Positions 1 to 12,371 of a DNA stretch of 64,000 bases are shown here, piece by piece. The translations under genes were made by a program, and so were the position numbers. The notes under the pieces were generated by a model. The model was not told where the DNA came from. It searched no databases and saw only the letters and a list, made by a program, of their open reading frames with translations. Positions within the stretch are counted from its first letter, which is position 1; the number at the start of each line of letters is the position of its first letter. Source of the stretch: Stropharia rugosoannulata (Eukaryota; Basidiomycota; Agaricomycetes; Agaricales; Strophariaceae); assembly GCA_028532985.1 (NCBI GenBank), contig JANCIK010000011.1, positions 1,488,001 to 1,552,000 on the forward strand, written 5' to 3'.

Positions 1-595
1 CATGATAATCGTTCATACTTTGAATGCTCACTGAGACAAGTTTGGTACAACTGCTACTGCGCACTATGACATGTTTGACGCACGTCAGTGCTCAAGTCTA
101 CCCTTCCAAGCGTAGAGTCTGAGCACATGTGTTCTGAGCACTAGGCATTCATTGCAGTCGAGACTCTAGATCCATAATTGCGCTGCCTGGTAGTGTCGTT
201 TGACTGTGGTGCTCCATTCAGCAGGATCCTTTTGGGACCCTTGGCTTAGCTATAGGCCATCTAAATAAGCCTTATTATTTATAGAGGGAGTTTTCAAGCG
301 TAAATACAGAAGAACCGACTCTGACTCGACTGCAGCGGACTGCAATGCGCGTTGTTGTCTTCATGATGATGACAGGACGCGACAAGCCGCGACAGGCCCT
401 AGATGGGCGCGACTCTTCGGAGAGCTTGCATACGCGAGCACGTGACAGGGGCAATATCTGTTATCTAATCGACAGCGAGGGAATCCTCATCCTCTAGGAC
501 AAGAATCCGACGCTCTCCGACCACCTAGACAGCTACTAACGCCTTTTGTCACTTCCCCCATCTTTGAAAAAGAAGGATCGCCATATAATTCAACA
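1..595 (+). promoter_or_regulatory. Upstream region of the triosephosphate isomerase gene
   Basis: No convincing coding region is visible here. A palindromic CACGTG E-box lies at 439-444, about 150 bp before the start codon of the glycolytic gene at 596. In several fungi such E-boxes bind bHLH factors that control glycolytic genes, but that link is only inference here. A pyrimidine-rich stretch lies at about 549-561, just before the ATG. Confidence 0.3.
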
Positions 596-1598
<1,003 letters not shown>

Positions 1599-1972
1599 AA
1601 GATTCCATGAAGATAATTATGAATTCGCTATTGTACGATAGATTACCCCAGGCAGTGTATTCCATATGTACACATTAGAGGCATTACGGCATTGCAGGGA
1701 ATGTTTGATCCGCGTTGATCAACGGCAATCCTTGGTCACCAGTCACTGTACACAGAACGCGTTGCAAAATTTCATTGGTATTACGTTGTCAAATACTCTC
1801 TTTGTGTGCAGCTACATAAGTACGCTACAGTGATTTAACCACAGGATAGTGTATACAGATCAATTTGTTCATATCCACGTTCGAATTCGAGCATTGATTT
1901 ACCAGGGTCCCTTCTTGTTGGGAGTACGTCGCAATAAATATAATGTGCAACCAGGGAGATGGTCAAAACTCA
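1599..1972. other. Intergenic, convergent 3' ends
   Basis: This lies between the 3' ends of triosephosphate isomerase (+) and the small secreted protein gene (-). No gene or repeat is evident. It presumably holds both 3' untranslated regions. Confidence 0.5.
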
Positions 1973-2371
1973 CTAGACCAAGCAGACCGTATTGGGAGAG
2001 CAAATGAACGAGTTTACGGGGCCGCCTGTGTTTACATTTGAGCACTGGTTCCCGTTTACAATGGTTGTACCTCCAAGGGACTCTTGGAATGTACAGGAGG
2101 TGTTCTCGAAGTATGTAACGCAATGTGTCCCTCCGCTTGTCTAAAAATAAGGACATCAATTAATGGTACCGTATTGTCGTATTTAGTAGCACCATACACT
2201 GACCTTGACAGAGTGCCTCCCAGCGAACTGGTGACAACTGCCATCGCACTGCACTGATGCGCCTGCATTGCCGTCGCAGCTGTTTCCGCTGAAAGCAACA
2301 ATAGTGTCTGCACTAGCAGATACGGCGAGTGCGACGGTGAGGAAGAGAGAGGTGAAGACTTTGGCGTACAT
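1973..2371 (-). CDS. Small secreted eight-cysteine protein (copy 1)
   Basis: I do not recognise this family. Two exons, 2371-2204 and 2140-1973, are joined over a 63-nt phase-0 intron and give 111 residues. Residues 1-21 form a clear signal peptide, ending near VSASA before DTIVAF. The mature part is about 90 residues with eight cysteines; CDGSCHQF and GTHCVTYF are recognisable blocks. A paralogue at 29896-30273 has the same signal peptide layout, the same eight cysteines, the blocks DGSCHSFANRHS and GTHCVT, and an intron at the same codon. That conservation supports both gene models. A TATAAAAGG box lies about 60 bp upstream of the ATG. It is probably a secreted, disulphide-rich protein; its function is unknown. 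Confidence 0.8.
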
Positions 2372-2429
2372 TGTTCAGGAGGAAGACTATTTCTGTTTGA
2401 GTACATAAATCCACAGGATTTAAGCCGCC

Positions 2430-2436
2430 TTTTATA
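2430..2436 (-). promoter_or_regulatory. TATA box of the eight-cysteine protein gene (copy 1)
   Basis: Read on the minus strand the site is TATAAAAGG, 59-65 bp upstream of the ATG at 2371. The paralogue at 29896 has a matching TATAAAAGG 36-42 bp upstream of its own ATG. This suggests a shared core promoter type. Confidence 0.5.
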
Positions 2437-5308
2437 CGGTTCCTTCAGCAGCCATATATTGTGTTGTCTTTTTGGGGTCGACATGATTCCATTTAATTGG
2501 CCCGTATTACTATTAGGGTACTTTCAATTGCAAATCAAATTCGGAGTTGTCCCTTTGTGATCGTTGATAATCTCATATATTTTGTACTTAGACAATCATA
2601 GAGCGGGTTTCTCGAGCGTCTATATTTAATGTTGAATACTTGAGTTGTCAATATCATGTACTATAGCGGCTAATTCCACAAATGTTCGATGGCACGCTTG
2701 CAGTGACTTGTTAGCGCTCATACGTATTCCACCACACTTCTAACCCAATAACATAGCCTAAGATGAATAGATTTCAACACAACTCTCAAAAGCGCTTGTT
2801 TTGTTAATGGGGATTTCCAGCTTCCAGTCTCGACTCGGATGAGTATCAAATGCTGTAATGCGACCCACATGCAACACATGGCAGAAGTGAGGTTTCATTT
2901 ATTGATGTAGTATGCACAGAAAGGCGTCGTGAGAGTAAATGTCTAGGAAATTTCAGACTACATTTGCTAAAAAGATCATATGAGTGCAAAAAGCTACCGG
3001 ATTACCCTCAGAAAGAACGGTCACTGACATGAATCGCAAAATACTGCTAACGGCTAAAAATAGCATCATTTAACTTGAGGGAATTGTAGCCCTGACCTCT
3101 GCTATCTTAGTAGGAAAGAGAAATATGTGCTGTTAGGTAGACTGTTGAGTGCGCTCTCTCGCTCTATTATGATAACTTCAGTTTGTCCAGAGAAGCACGA
3201 GAACCATACAGGGAGAGAATGATGCTAATAGGTCGATGTCCAATCTCCGACCTACTCGGCGTCAGTGTTCTCCAAGGTAATAAATCCAGGTACAATAGAA
3301 CAGAATAGAGTCGAATGTCTCACAAAGCGCAGCTCAATTGGTAGCTCGCAAGCTTTCGACTGAGAGCGGGTATGGTGGCCAAACGGTGCGCGGGGTAGAA
3401 TGCATACTTTGCCTTCTGTTATTGCGTCCGGTTTTCTCGTTAAAGGATGTAGTGGATCAGATTACTATATTCTACTGATTGAAAAACAAGCAAGACACAT
3501 AATATTAGATAGCTTATATAAGGCATGTTGGCTTACCTGGTCCATTTTATGTACTCGAGTACAGTATGTGGGGCCATTCACTCATGCATACTACAACTAC
3601 TGGGGTACAAATTACAGCTAGTAGGGGGCGGTATTATGTAGGCTTTAGCTACAAAACAACATTGTCTTAACTGCTTAACTAACTACTCGCAAGAGAGTCT
3701 TTCCGGCTTTCAATGGAGGTTACAACATTGATTCTGCAGGCGGTCAGTGGTGCTATATTGGCAAGTACACCTTCAATGTCAAACAAATGCACCCATAACC
3801 TAAAATAGGACTTTCTTATGTAAGCGGTATTATATGTGGGCAATAAATTTTGGCAATGCCGAATACTACTGCCTATATTTGAAAAATTAAGCAGGGAAGT
3901 CCAAAATTTGAACGTAGAGTACATGTGGGAACTTTATGGCAGAAAGAATAGCAGTCCTATAGTGGACTGATCTCATGAAATACAGTATGACCTCCGGATA
4001 ACTGATACTTTAATAATTTGCTGAAAATGATGGCCGTTGGATAACCACCACCGGCCATCACATGTCGCCATGAGTGCCGAAAACAACTTGGGAACATCGC
4101 ATTACCTTTGCGATTTCGAGAGAAGATAGCACCGCGTTTTGGCGCAGAGCAAAAGGTTTGTAAGAGCATATAGTAAAGGCCGGGCTTCTGTACAGGTCGG
4201 CGTCTGTGAACTCGGCTCCGAGCAGTATCGATCGAACTCTGGGGCAAATTTATTTAACGACTAGACATACAAATGACAATGATGTCTATAGTAGTGCAAA
4301 CTTAATAGACATAAATTAAAACTAAAAAAAAGGGGGGCAGTGCCGGGCATTTTACTCGAATTTTGAATCGATAGACAGACGTAAATAGCACGACCCGTGC
4401 TTCTAGAAATTCTCCCTGCTCTTCTCTCCAAAAATGCACAATTCACACTTCCAAGGTGCAGACGGAGTACACTCTACCACTAGTGCCGAGATGTACCGCT
4501 AGCTTACCTCTGTATTTATGCCGATTCAGAAAGGTTTAAAAAGCTATCCCAGCCATGAGGAGCTTGGGGACCCAAAAACTGTACCTAATCGTTTCTTCGG
4601 TAGGTTTGTAATTCTCTCCTTTATGCTATGCTAAAGTTAATCGACATTTATTCATCGACGTTTGATCGACTTATCATCAATTAGCATTTGTAGACTGCCT
4701 ACGGGAGACTACCTTTATGCGCCATTTGACTGTAGCGTATGCTTTATGATGCATCGTGACACATTCTATGGGATCTTCTCGCAGATCGCTCAGTTACAAC
4801 TGATAAGCTACAAGTCTGCAAAGAAATACGAAAGCCCGTCGCGACAGCGGCCGCACTGACTACTTACTCCCATGAGAACGGCTTAATACACGAGTTTAAT
4901 CATGCCTGTTTCCTCATCTCCAGGACCGTGAAGGTAGAGGATCTTGGTTCACTGAAAAGTGCAGTTGGCATATGGATTGCTTGGTTGGCAGAAGGCGGGC
5001 GCGCTGAAGAAAGTTGCTCATTCAGAGGTTGTAAGGCGGTTCTCGTAGATTCATTGCCAATTATCGTATTCCAGCCTATTCCTCCGTGTAATCACTGAGG
5101 GGTCTAACCTAAATTGATCATGGACCGGCGCCTAAATAGTAAACGCACATCTAAATTTAGCCTAGCCAATATTGTGCCTCGCCGGGGTGATCAATAATTG
5201 CTGCGTATGGTACGTCAAACTAGTATACAATCTAAAGAATCTTAGTTATTAGAGAGTAAAACGTGATAAGGATCCCAGTCCAGGGCTCCTAACCATGGTA
5301 ACCGACCA
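2437..5308. other. Gene-poor interval of about 2.9 kb
   Basis: Only short open frames (73, 81, 96, 61 and 65 codons) occur. None has a recognisable domain, signal peptide or paired exon. A tRNA-like fragment around 3328-3372 lacks a T arm. A homopolymer stretch (A-run then G-run) lies at 4323-4338. I see no transposon ends or coding relics that I can name. The 5' flank of the minus-strand secreted-protein gene lies at the left edge. Confidence 0.5.
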
Positions 5309-6085
5309 TTACTCATGAAATCGTGAAGGGCGCAGTTTCCAGGGGTTCTCTTTGTATATATTCAAGTAGGTGTATGCGTCTGTCTTGAAGCCAATCTTCC
5401 ACTTTACTCCAACAGATCTAAGAGCCTGCCTGAGCGCGCTGACTTCTTCAGAATTGGTGTAGTCTTCGACATATGCGCATATAACATGCTTTTCGCCCTC
5501 TTTCCATGTGGAGACCTTCACCTGTCCCCCCTTTTTTCTTTCCACGCATATATGAAAGAGGATCTTCCCCCATAGCACGTCTATCTTTTTCGATTCTTCA
5601 AAAACCATCCATTTTCCTGCTAAAACGTTGTTGGCTTTTGCAATCTGGTCCATAGAACCAATCGACACATTATTGGCTGCAACAAGTGCTTTGAAATCGG
5701 CCGTGAGTCCCTCGATATTAGGAGTAGGCATGGACTGCCTTTCGCCTGTTCGTACGCCATGTATCCACGGCCCGTATGTTGACGGAGTGCGACTAGGTGG
5801 CCAGCGCTTGAGAAACTTGATAATGCTATGTTGGTTCGCGTTCTCAGCGGTCCAAATGGACATCAATTCCTCAGGGGCCGACGGTGCAGCCACCCATTTG
5901 GGAGTTATAGTAGCGAATAGTTGCATTTTGGGTGGGGCAGGAGGAGGACGCACTTCATTTACGTCCATCATCACCACATCTTGAGATTCGGAGGCCATGT
6001 CGTTAAAAAGGTCACAGATATATGTATGTGATGAGGCTGAAGGACAGGTGTTAGAATCGACTTCAAGCTTAGCTTCAACCTCCAT
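5309..6085 (-). CDS. DUF1917 (UPF0696/BLES03-like) protein
   Basis: A single exon encodes 258 residues. The C-terminal half matches the DUF1917 family (human C11orf68/BLES03), which has an eIF4E-like fold and no settled biochemical role. Family signatures are GKWMVF and DVLWGKI near residues 165-180, HVICAYVEDYTN near 210, and the ending KTDAYTYLNIYKENPW. The N-terminal 50 residues are acidic and proline-rich (RPPPAPP) and are probably disordered. Translation could also start at an internal Met about 29 residues downstream (MASESQDVV). The gene is divergent from the NAT9-like gene, with only 146 bp between the two start codons. Assignment rests on recalled family motifs. Confidence 0.8.
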   Translation of the reverse strand: MEVEAKLEVDSNTCPSASSHTYICDLFNDMASESQDVVMMDVNEVRPPPAPPKMQLFATITPKWVAAPSAPEELMSIWTAENANQHSIIKFLKRWPPSRTPSTYGPWIHGVRTGERQSMPTPNIEGLTADFKALVAANNVSIGSMDQIAKANNVLAGKWMVFEESKKIDVLWGKILFHICVERKKGGQVKVSTWKEGEKHVICAYVEDYTNSEEVSALRQALRSVGVKWKIGFKTDAYTYLNIYKENPWKLRPSRFHE

Positions 6086-6231
6086 CTGATCATATCACGA
6101 TTTTCCCAAGGCCAGTTGAGTGATGCCCCGGGCCGCCTCACCACTTCTTCACTTCGTTCGCCCATCACCTCGGCAGGCCCAACGAATCCTTTACCATCAG
6201 AGTCAACCATTGCATTCCGTCTGCATTGAGG
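6086..6231. promoter_or_regulatory. Short bidirectional promoter
   Basis: This 146-bp interval separates the start codons of the DUF1917 gene (-) and the NAT9-like gene (+). It must contain both 5' untranslated regions and core promoters. No TATA box is obvious on either strand. Overlapping frames in this interval are treated as shadows. Confidence 0.4.
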
Positions 6232-7086
6232 ATGAGGGCAAATGCAAATACCATCATTGTTGGCTCGCGATTAGTCCTTGTCCCTTACCGAGCGGAGCAT
6301 GTTCCAGTGCGTTGAAATACACGCTTGCTGAAAACCGCGCCAAACTCATCAAATGGACTCGGCCTGTCAGAAATATCATGAGTGGATGCTTAATGAAGAG
6401 CTGCACGAGCTGACCGCCAGCGAACCTCTGAGCCTGGAGGAAGAATACGAGATGCAAGGTAAGTTCCATCAATATCTGCTCTTCCAGACTTAAATCCAGT
6501 TACGTCAGAGAAGTGGCAGGTAGACGAAGATAAACTCACGTTTATTATTCTTTCGCTGGGGGAAAAGGTAAATGAGTTAGAAGACCTTTCCAAGACCTTT
6601 GGGGAACTTCAGCCAGGCGATGCAAGATTGACAAACCTCCCAATGATCGGCGATGTCAATATCTTTCTGTACGGCGTGCCTCCGTCGCGGCTCCCTGGCA
6701 CATCAATTAGGAGCGAGGACGATGAATTTTATGCGGAAGTAGAAATCATGATTGCAGGTTCGTATTCCTTATTTTTTCTTTCACAAAACCATCCTTATAC
6801 TTAGTCAACAGAGCCCACTTACCGGCGGAAAGGTCTAGCCCTTGAAGCGCTTCAACTTATGCTTGGGTATGCGACAGGCAAGCCCGATGCGTTTTCTGCG
6901 GGAAAAGCTCTTCCGCATTCGCATAACTTCTCAGATTCTCCTCTGAATATACGCCCTGAATCGCTTGTTACAAAGATCTCGGAAACGAACGTTGCCAGCA
7001 TCAAACTTTTTGAAAAACTTGGTTTTGTGATTACAAAACGGGTAGAAGTATTCCAGGAAGTGGAAATGAGGTATAGATCTGTTTAG
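6232..7086 (+). CDS. NAT9: NAT9-like GNAT N-acetyltransferase
   Basis: This belongs to the GNAT acetyltransferases and uses acetyl-CoA. In animals NAT9 has been linked to microtubule stability. Exons are 6232-6306, 6371-6458, 6509-6757 and 6812-7086; together they encode 228 residues, close to the family length. The N-terminus MRANANTIIVGSRLVLVPYR and the blocks KYHEWM, LTASEPLSLEEEYEMQ and KLTFIIL are diagnostic of the NAT9 group. The acetyl-CoA loop reads RRKGLALEAL, and the C-terminal block is NVASIKLFEKLGF. It is divergent from the DUF1917 gene and followed at 7310 by Utp7 on the same strand. The acceptor of intron 2 could instead be 9 nt upstream and remain in frame. Confidence 0.9.
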
Positions 7087-7309
7087 TTCACGGGGATTAT
7101 ACTTGGAATGTAATTAGTATTAACGTCATTAGTATGTACTACCTACCTATTCCCAACTACTTATAGTTATAGAGTACTATAGTAAATTACTGGAAATGAA
7201 GGGATGCGGAACAACGGGCCGGATGAATACATGAAATAGTTCGCACGCTTTCTACAGACCAAAATTTGCTCCTTATTCCTGCCAAGTGCTAACACTGTAT
7301 GTCAGTAGA

Positions 7310-9479
7310 ATGGACGCTCTAATTGCAAAGGCCGATGCTATACAGCCTCTAAACAAGAAACGAAAGAATCAATCAAAAATCGCACACAGTGGTCCCTCAA
7401 AGCCGTCCAAGTCTGCTGGTTCTGATCATACTCTAAACTCGGTCGCCAAACATACATCGATACCGAAGTCTCTTCAGGACAATCGCCCCTTACCTGAAGA
7501 TGTACCAAACTACAAGCACATAGCGAACAAGAAGCTTCGCACACATCTGCACCGGCAGTCTGCGCACAGCGCGCGTGCCCAGGCTCTTCAGGAAGATGCG
7601 GAAATGCTGTTAATGGATAGCGCAGGAGGCATGGAGGTGGAGGGAGAGATGGACCGGACGTGGCGAGTCGGACAGAGCGACATAGCCGAGTCGAGTGGTC
7701 AGGAGGCTGCAAAGGGTCGAAAAGAGTACAAGTTGGATGGTGGTCCTTACTGGTCTCGATATACAAGAAATGGAAGGTATGTGGTTTAGGTTGAAATAGC
7801 TTGCATCATCTCATATTCAAACCTTCCTAAGACATTTGGCTATAGCTGGACGCTTGGGTCATGTCGCGACATTTGATTGGCAAACAGGGACGATGCACGC
7901 CGAGTTGCAACTACAGGAAACTTGTAGAGACATCACGTATGTTCAGCTGAAATCTTTCTGCCACCCTAAATCTCATTTTTAATGCCAGATTTCTACAGGA
8001 TCATTCCTTCTTTGCGGTAGCTCAAAAGAAGTATGTCTTCATATACGACCGGGATGGTGTTGAATTGCACTGTCTCAAAGGCCATGTCGAACCGACGCGA
8101 TTGGAGTTCTTGCCATACCACTGGCTCTTGGCCAGCGTGGTGAGTTTTATACCTTACCTGCTCCTATTAACCTTTGAAGTCTTATTATATGCATGTAGGG
8201 AAACCCCGGATATTTGAAATATCAAGATACATCCACCGGCCAGCTTCTCGTTGAACATCGGACCAAGTTTGGCGCATGCAATGTTATGACTCAAAATCTG
8301 CATAATGCTGTTATCCATTTGGGACATCAAAATGGTTGTGTGACACTCTGGACACCGAATTTACCTCATCCTGCGGTTCAGGTGCTCGCGCATATGGGCC
8401 CTGTGGTGAGTGTGGCGGTTGATCCGAGTCAAGGAGGCCGATATATGGCTACCTCAGGTCGCGATGGCGCAGTCAAAGTCTGGGATTGTCGGAACTGGAA
8501 GGGCGCTGTAAGAGAATGGACAGTTCGCGGAGGTGGCGATCCCGAACTCGAATGGAGCGCCCGTGGATATCTGTCAGTCGCAAGTGGCGGTACAGTCAAT
8601 GTGAGTTGTATATTTTATAATCTCATTTTTATCGTTACAAAAACGAACTGATTTCTTTATTTTCAGGTTTACAACCCCCCTTCAATACATACACCCTTTA
8701 ACGCACATACAGCTCCCCCACTATATTTGACACATCCTATCCCTCACCGACCACTTACATCGGTTCGTTTTGCTCCCTTCCAAGATATCTTGACTATCGG
8801 CCATTCTGCCGGTCTATCGAGCATTCTTGTCCCCGGAAGCGGGGAGCCCAATTTCGATAGTCGGGAAGCGGATCCTTTCGAGAACAAGAAAGCCCGTAGC
8901 GAGCGCGAAGTCAAGGCACTCTTGGACAAGGTAAGCTACAATGTTATCTTCAGTCAATGCGGGAAGATACTTACATTGATCAACACAGATCAAACCTGAT
9001 CTTATTACACTGGATCCCGAGATGGTTGGAAATCTTGTTCCACCGTCGAAACTGACTACTACGACTTTCGATGGGAAACCTGCAGCTGAGGTTCCCTACG
9101 CCCGACTACCGCGCATTGAGCGGCTCCGGGTCTCCGGGAAAATTGACGAGAGCGAGGAAAACATTGAAGACGAGGATGATGGCACAGAAGAAGGGAAACT
9201 AAAGTCAAAGGAGGAGCGGGAAAAGAGGAAAATGCGAGGGAAGGGAAAGAGTCTCAAGCGCTATCTCCGGAAGCAGAGAAAGAACGTTATTGATCCTGCC
9301 GCGGTATGTTTAAGCGTCTCCATAGATTACACAGACTTATGTCTTATGTTTCTTAGATTGCCATACGCACGAAATTGGAGAAACAAAAAGAAGAAAGGAA
9401 GCGGGAACGTGCCCGTGCTTCCGGAGTTGAAGAGAACCAAAAACCATCTGCTTTAGACCGTTTCCGGCGTGCAAAGTAG
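7310..9479 (+). CDS. UTP7: U3 snoRNP/SSU processome WD40 protein Utp7 (WDR46/BING4)
   Basis: Utp7 is a nucleolar component of the small-subunit processome needed for 18S rRNA maturation. Seven exons (7310-7776, 7832-7936, 7989-8139, 8199-8600, 8667-8930, 8989-9303, 9357-9479) encode 608 residues. A basic N-terminal segment precedes WD40 repeats starting near GPYWSRYTRNGR. Clear blades include CLKGHVEPTRLEFLPYHWLL and YMATSGRDGAVKVWD. A BING4CT-type C-terminal region follows (LTSVRFAPFQDILTIGHSAG). The protein ends in a highly charged Lys/Arg/Glu tail, typical of nucleolar factors. The ATG at 7310 was chosen because MDALIAKADAI fits the family start. The next gene, Puf6, also acts in ribosome assembly. 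Confidence 0.95.
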
Positions 9480-9814
9480 AATCTTTTTAGATTCTCCCTC
9501 GCTCTGTACTATTTTGCGAATAAGCAGGGAAATGATGAAACATCCTAGCACCTTGGCAGTATTACTTACCTTACTTGATTGAACCAAACGTGAAGTTAAA
9601 TTACTGCCAGTAGTTTACACTCTCTGCTGTTGCATACCGAGTTCCAAGCGTTTTCTTTGCGTTTTCTCGACATTTTTCAGGCGTTTTGCTAACGCCGTGA
9701 CATTCTGTCACCGATGCGTGACAAAAAGTTCCTGAGGATGAGAAACCAATCAAGTACATTTCCTGTACTTTTGCAAAACCCGTCATTTTTATATCAGGCT
9801 GCGACGGGACAACC
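9480..9814. other. Intergenic between UTP7 and PUF6
   Basis: This 335-bp spacer holds the Utp7 3' end and the Puf6 promoter. No additional gene is seen. Confidence 0.5.
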
Positions 9815-12186
9815 ATGGCTGCCTTACATAAAACGAGTAAAAAACGCGTGGCTCCTTCGCAAGCCGGACCCAATACCAAAAAAGCTCACATTGAGGGTGC
9901 TAAATCACAACAAAAGCGAAGCCGACCGATTACCCAACCAGTCAGTGAAGAACCAGCCTCAGACTCGGATACTCCGTCGGACGAGGTGGATGATGAAGAA
10001 CTCGAGCTTGAGGATGTGGCCGAAGTGGAGGATGATGCGATGGAGGTTGAGCCAAAACAAGACCAGCGACCAAAGGATCCCAACGGTGTGTTCTACTCTA
10101 AATTATTTCATTCTGTAAAATGCTTACAGCCATATCAGCTGCACGGGAATCACATAAAGCGCAAAAGCTTCTGCAGGAGCAACGTAGGGCGGCGAAGCCG
10201 CATTCAAGTCTTCTGGTAGACGCGAAAAAGGTCTGGTCGCTTGCACGCCAAAAAAATATCCCTTCTTCCGAACGACAAAAACACATCAAAGATCTAATGA
10301 ACGTCATCCGCGGGAAGGTCACAGATATCGTTTTCAAGCACGACGCAAGTCGTATAGTCCAGACCTGCGTGAAATACGGTGGACAGAAAGAAAGGGACGA
10401 GATTGCGGTTGAGCTAAAAGGAAGATTTAAAGATCTTGCCCAGAACAAATACTCTAAGGTCTCATTACTGTCTCATCCTCCCTATCGCCCACATACTAAT
10501 GCTGATTTTTAGTTCCTCGTAACAAAGCTTATCCGGCTGTGCCCAACGCATCGCAGTTCAATACTACTTGAGTTCCAGTCTCAGGTCATGCGCATGCTTC
10601 TGCATCGCGAAGCATCATCAGTCCTTGCCGACGCATTTGAGCTTTATGCCAATGCGTACGAAAGGACCATATTGCTCCGTGAATTTTATGGCAAAGAGGC
10701 CAGTATGTTCAGCGTTACGACTGGAAGCGAGGAAGACAAGGAACGGGCTAAGAAGGGTCTTGCTGGCGTCCTCGAGGGAAGTGACGTGGAACGAAAGAGA
10801 CGAATACTTGCGGCCGTCAAGGAAAACCTCGTGTCAATGTATGTTTCTTAATCTTTACTATCCGCGACCTCTCATAAGTAACCCATTTCCCAGTTTCAAT
10901 AATTCCGATAAGGGAGCCGTTACCCACGCTGTAGTGCACAGGGCGCTATGGGAGTATCTATGTGCTATCAACACTCTAGAAGCAACGGAACAGGAAAAGC
11001 TACGGCATGAAATTTTTGACAGGTAAGGCATGTTTAATTCTGTCGTCGTCCTTTACTAAGTAATTTTTAAGCTGTCAAGATGTTCTTGCTGAAATGGTGC
11101 ATACGAAGGACGGAAGTCGGGCTGTTCGCGAGTTTTTAGCTCAAGGATCTGCCAAGGTCCGTTTCACCTATTCATCGACTTCGATGAAGTATCTTATTTT
11201 CTTGGATGCTGAAATATCTTTAGGATCGAAAACAAATATTGAAATCTCTAAAACCGCACATTGAGCGTATGTGTCTCGACGACGAGGCACAACTGGTTAT
11301 TTTCACCGCCCTCGATGTCATAGAGTTCGTTAATCATATCTATGTGTCTTTTGTTGCCTTAACTCATGGAGAACTTCAGTGATACCAAACTTATGTCTAA
11401 GAGTCTGATATCGCTGATTACGGCATCTGCTACGAAACTTTATCCTACTTCTCAAGGACGCAGAAGTCTCATGTATCTCCTTGTTCCTCGCACACGTCGT
11501 CACTTTACTCCAGCTCAGATCGCTTGCCTTGCTGAAACTGATGAGATCCGCGCAAGGACAAGTAAGAAGAGCCCCGCAAGCAGGGAAGAAGAAGTCCGGA
11601 AAGCCGCTAGCGAAGAGCTCGTGAATTGGGTAAAGGAGTCTGGAGAGCAACTGATACGAGAGCCTACCGGTTGCCTGGTAGTTGCAGAAGTTCTTCTTTT
11701 TGGAGAAGCGGGTGCGTCGCGTAGACATCTTACTATGACCTCTGCTAAATCGTATTTTCAAACACAGATAAATCTAGCGTTGTCGAAATGCTTCTGCAAT
11801 TACTTGCATCGCCACCATCCACTGAACCTCATCTTATCGACCTTCCACCTACCTCACGTTTGTACAAGGCACTTTTACAAGGTGGCCACTTCAATCACAC
11901 CACGAAAGAGGTGGAACGGGTCCCTGCATCTTCATGGGACTCGTCGGCTTTTGCAGACAAGTTCGTCAGACTTGTTGGTCCAGAGCCTACTGTTTCTATG
12001 TGTGTAGGAAACGGAAACGGTGCATTCATAGTTTCAGAGCTTTGTGAAGCCCTCATTCGCGGCGAGTCGACGTACGGCAGGAACAAGGTCAAAGAATGGT
12101 TTGGGTCTCCAGAGGTAAAGAAGCAGTTAGAGGAGAGTGAGGTGAAGGGGAAAATCATTTTGCTAGAAAAACTCGCGTTGTTGTAG
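9815..12186 (+). CDS. PUF6: Pumilio-family ribosome biogenesis protein Puf6 (PUM3-like)
   Basis: Puf6 is a nucleolar Pumilio-repeat protein that acts in 60S assembly and, in yeast, in ASH1 mRNA control. Eight exons (9815-10085, 10130-10458, 10513-10838, 10894-11022, 11072-11156, 11224-11324, 11380-11711, 11768-12186) sum to 663 residues. The N-terminus is basic, then strongly acidic (residues 45-90). Pumilio-like repeats follow: GKVTDIVFKHDASRIVQTCV and DKGAVTHAVVHRALWEYL are clear helical repeats. A CPL-type C-terminal region includes TSQGRRSLMYLLVPRTRRHF, a hallmark of the PUM3/Puf6 group. The ATG at 9815 sits in ACCATGG. It lies 335 bp after Utp7, and both are nucleolar. Confidence 0.93.
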
Positions 12187-12371
12187 TTACGTTTTCTAGT
12201 CCTCCTTCACTGAGTGGCTCTACGTTGCATACCGAAATATGGAATTTGAGCTCGGCACGATGATGGTATTTGCCTATGTTTGATCTCATCACGGCATATG
12301 TACAACTGCAAATCAACTCCCAGCTTGTTCTAAGGTTGTTCGCAACGCACTCTGGCGTACTTACGCGCAGT

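Noticed and set aside
3328..3372. tRNA-like segment GCGCAGCTCAATTGGTAGCTC with a following stem-like part
   Set aside because: It resembles a D arm, but there is no T arm (GTTCGA) or acceptor stem partner at the expected distance, so it is not a tRNA gene; at most a degraded fragment.
3957..4247. 96-codon frame on the minus strand
   Set aside because: No ATG context, signal peptide, domain or neighbouring exon; composition is not gene-like.
4261..4446. 61-codon minus-strand frame next to an A-run and a G-run
   Set aside because: Contains a homopolymer-coded stretch and no recognisable features; taken as chance.
7338..7766. 142-codon minus-strand frame opposite Utp7 exon 1
   Set aside because: Shadow frame of a strongly supported coding exon; the Cys-rich look comes from antisense codons.
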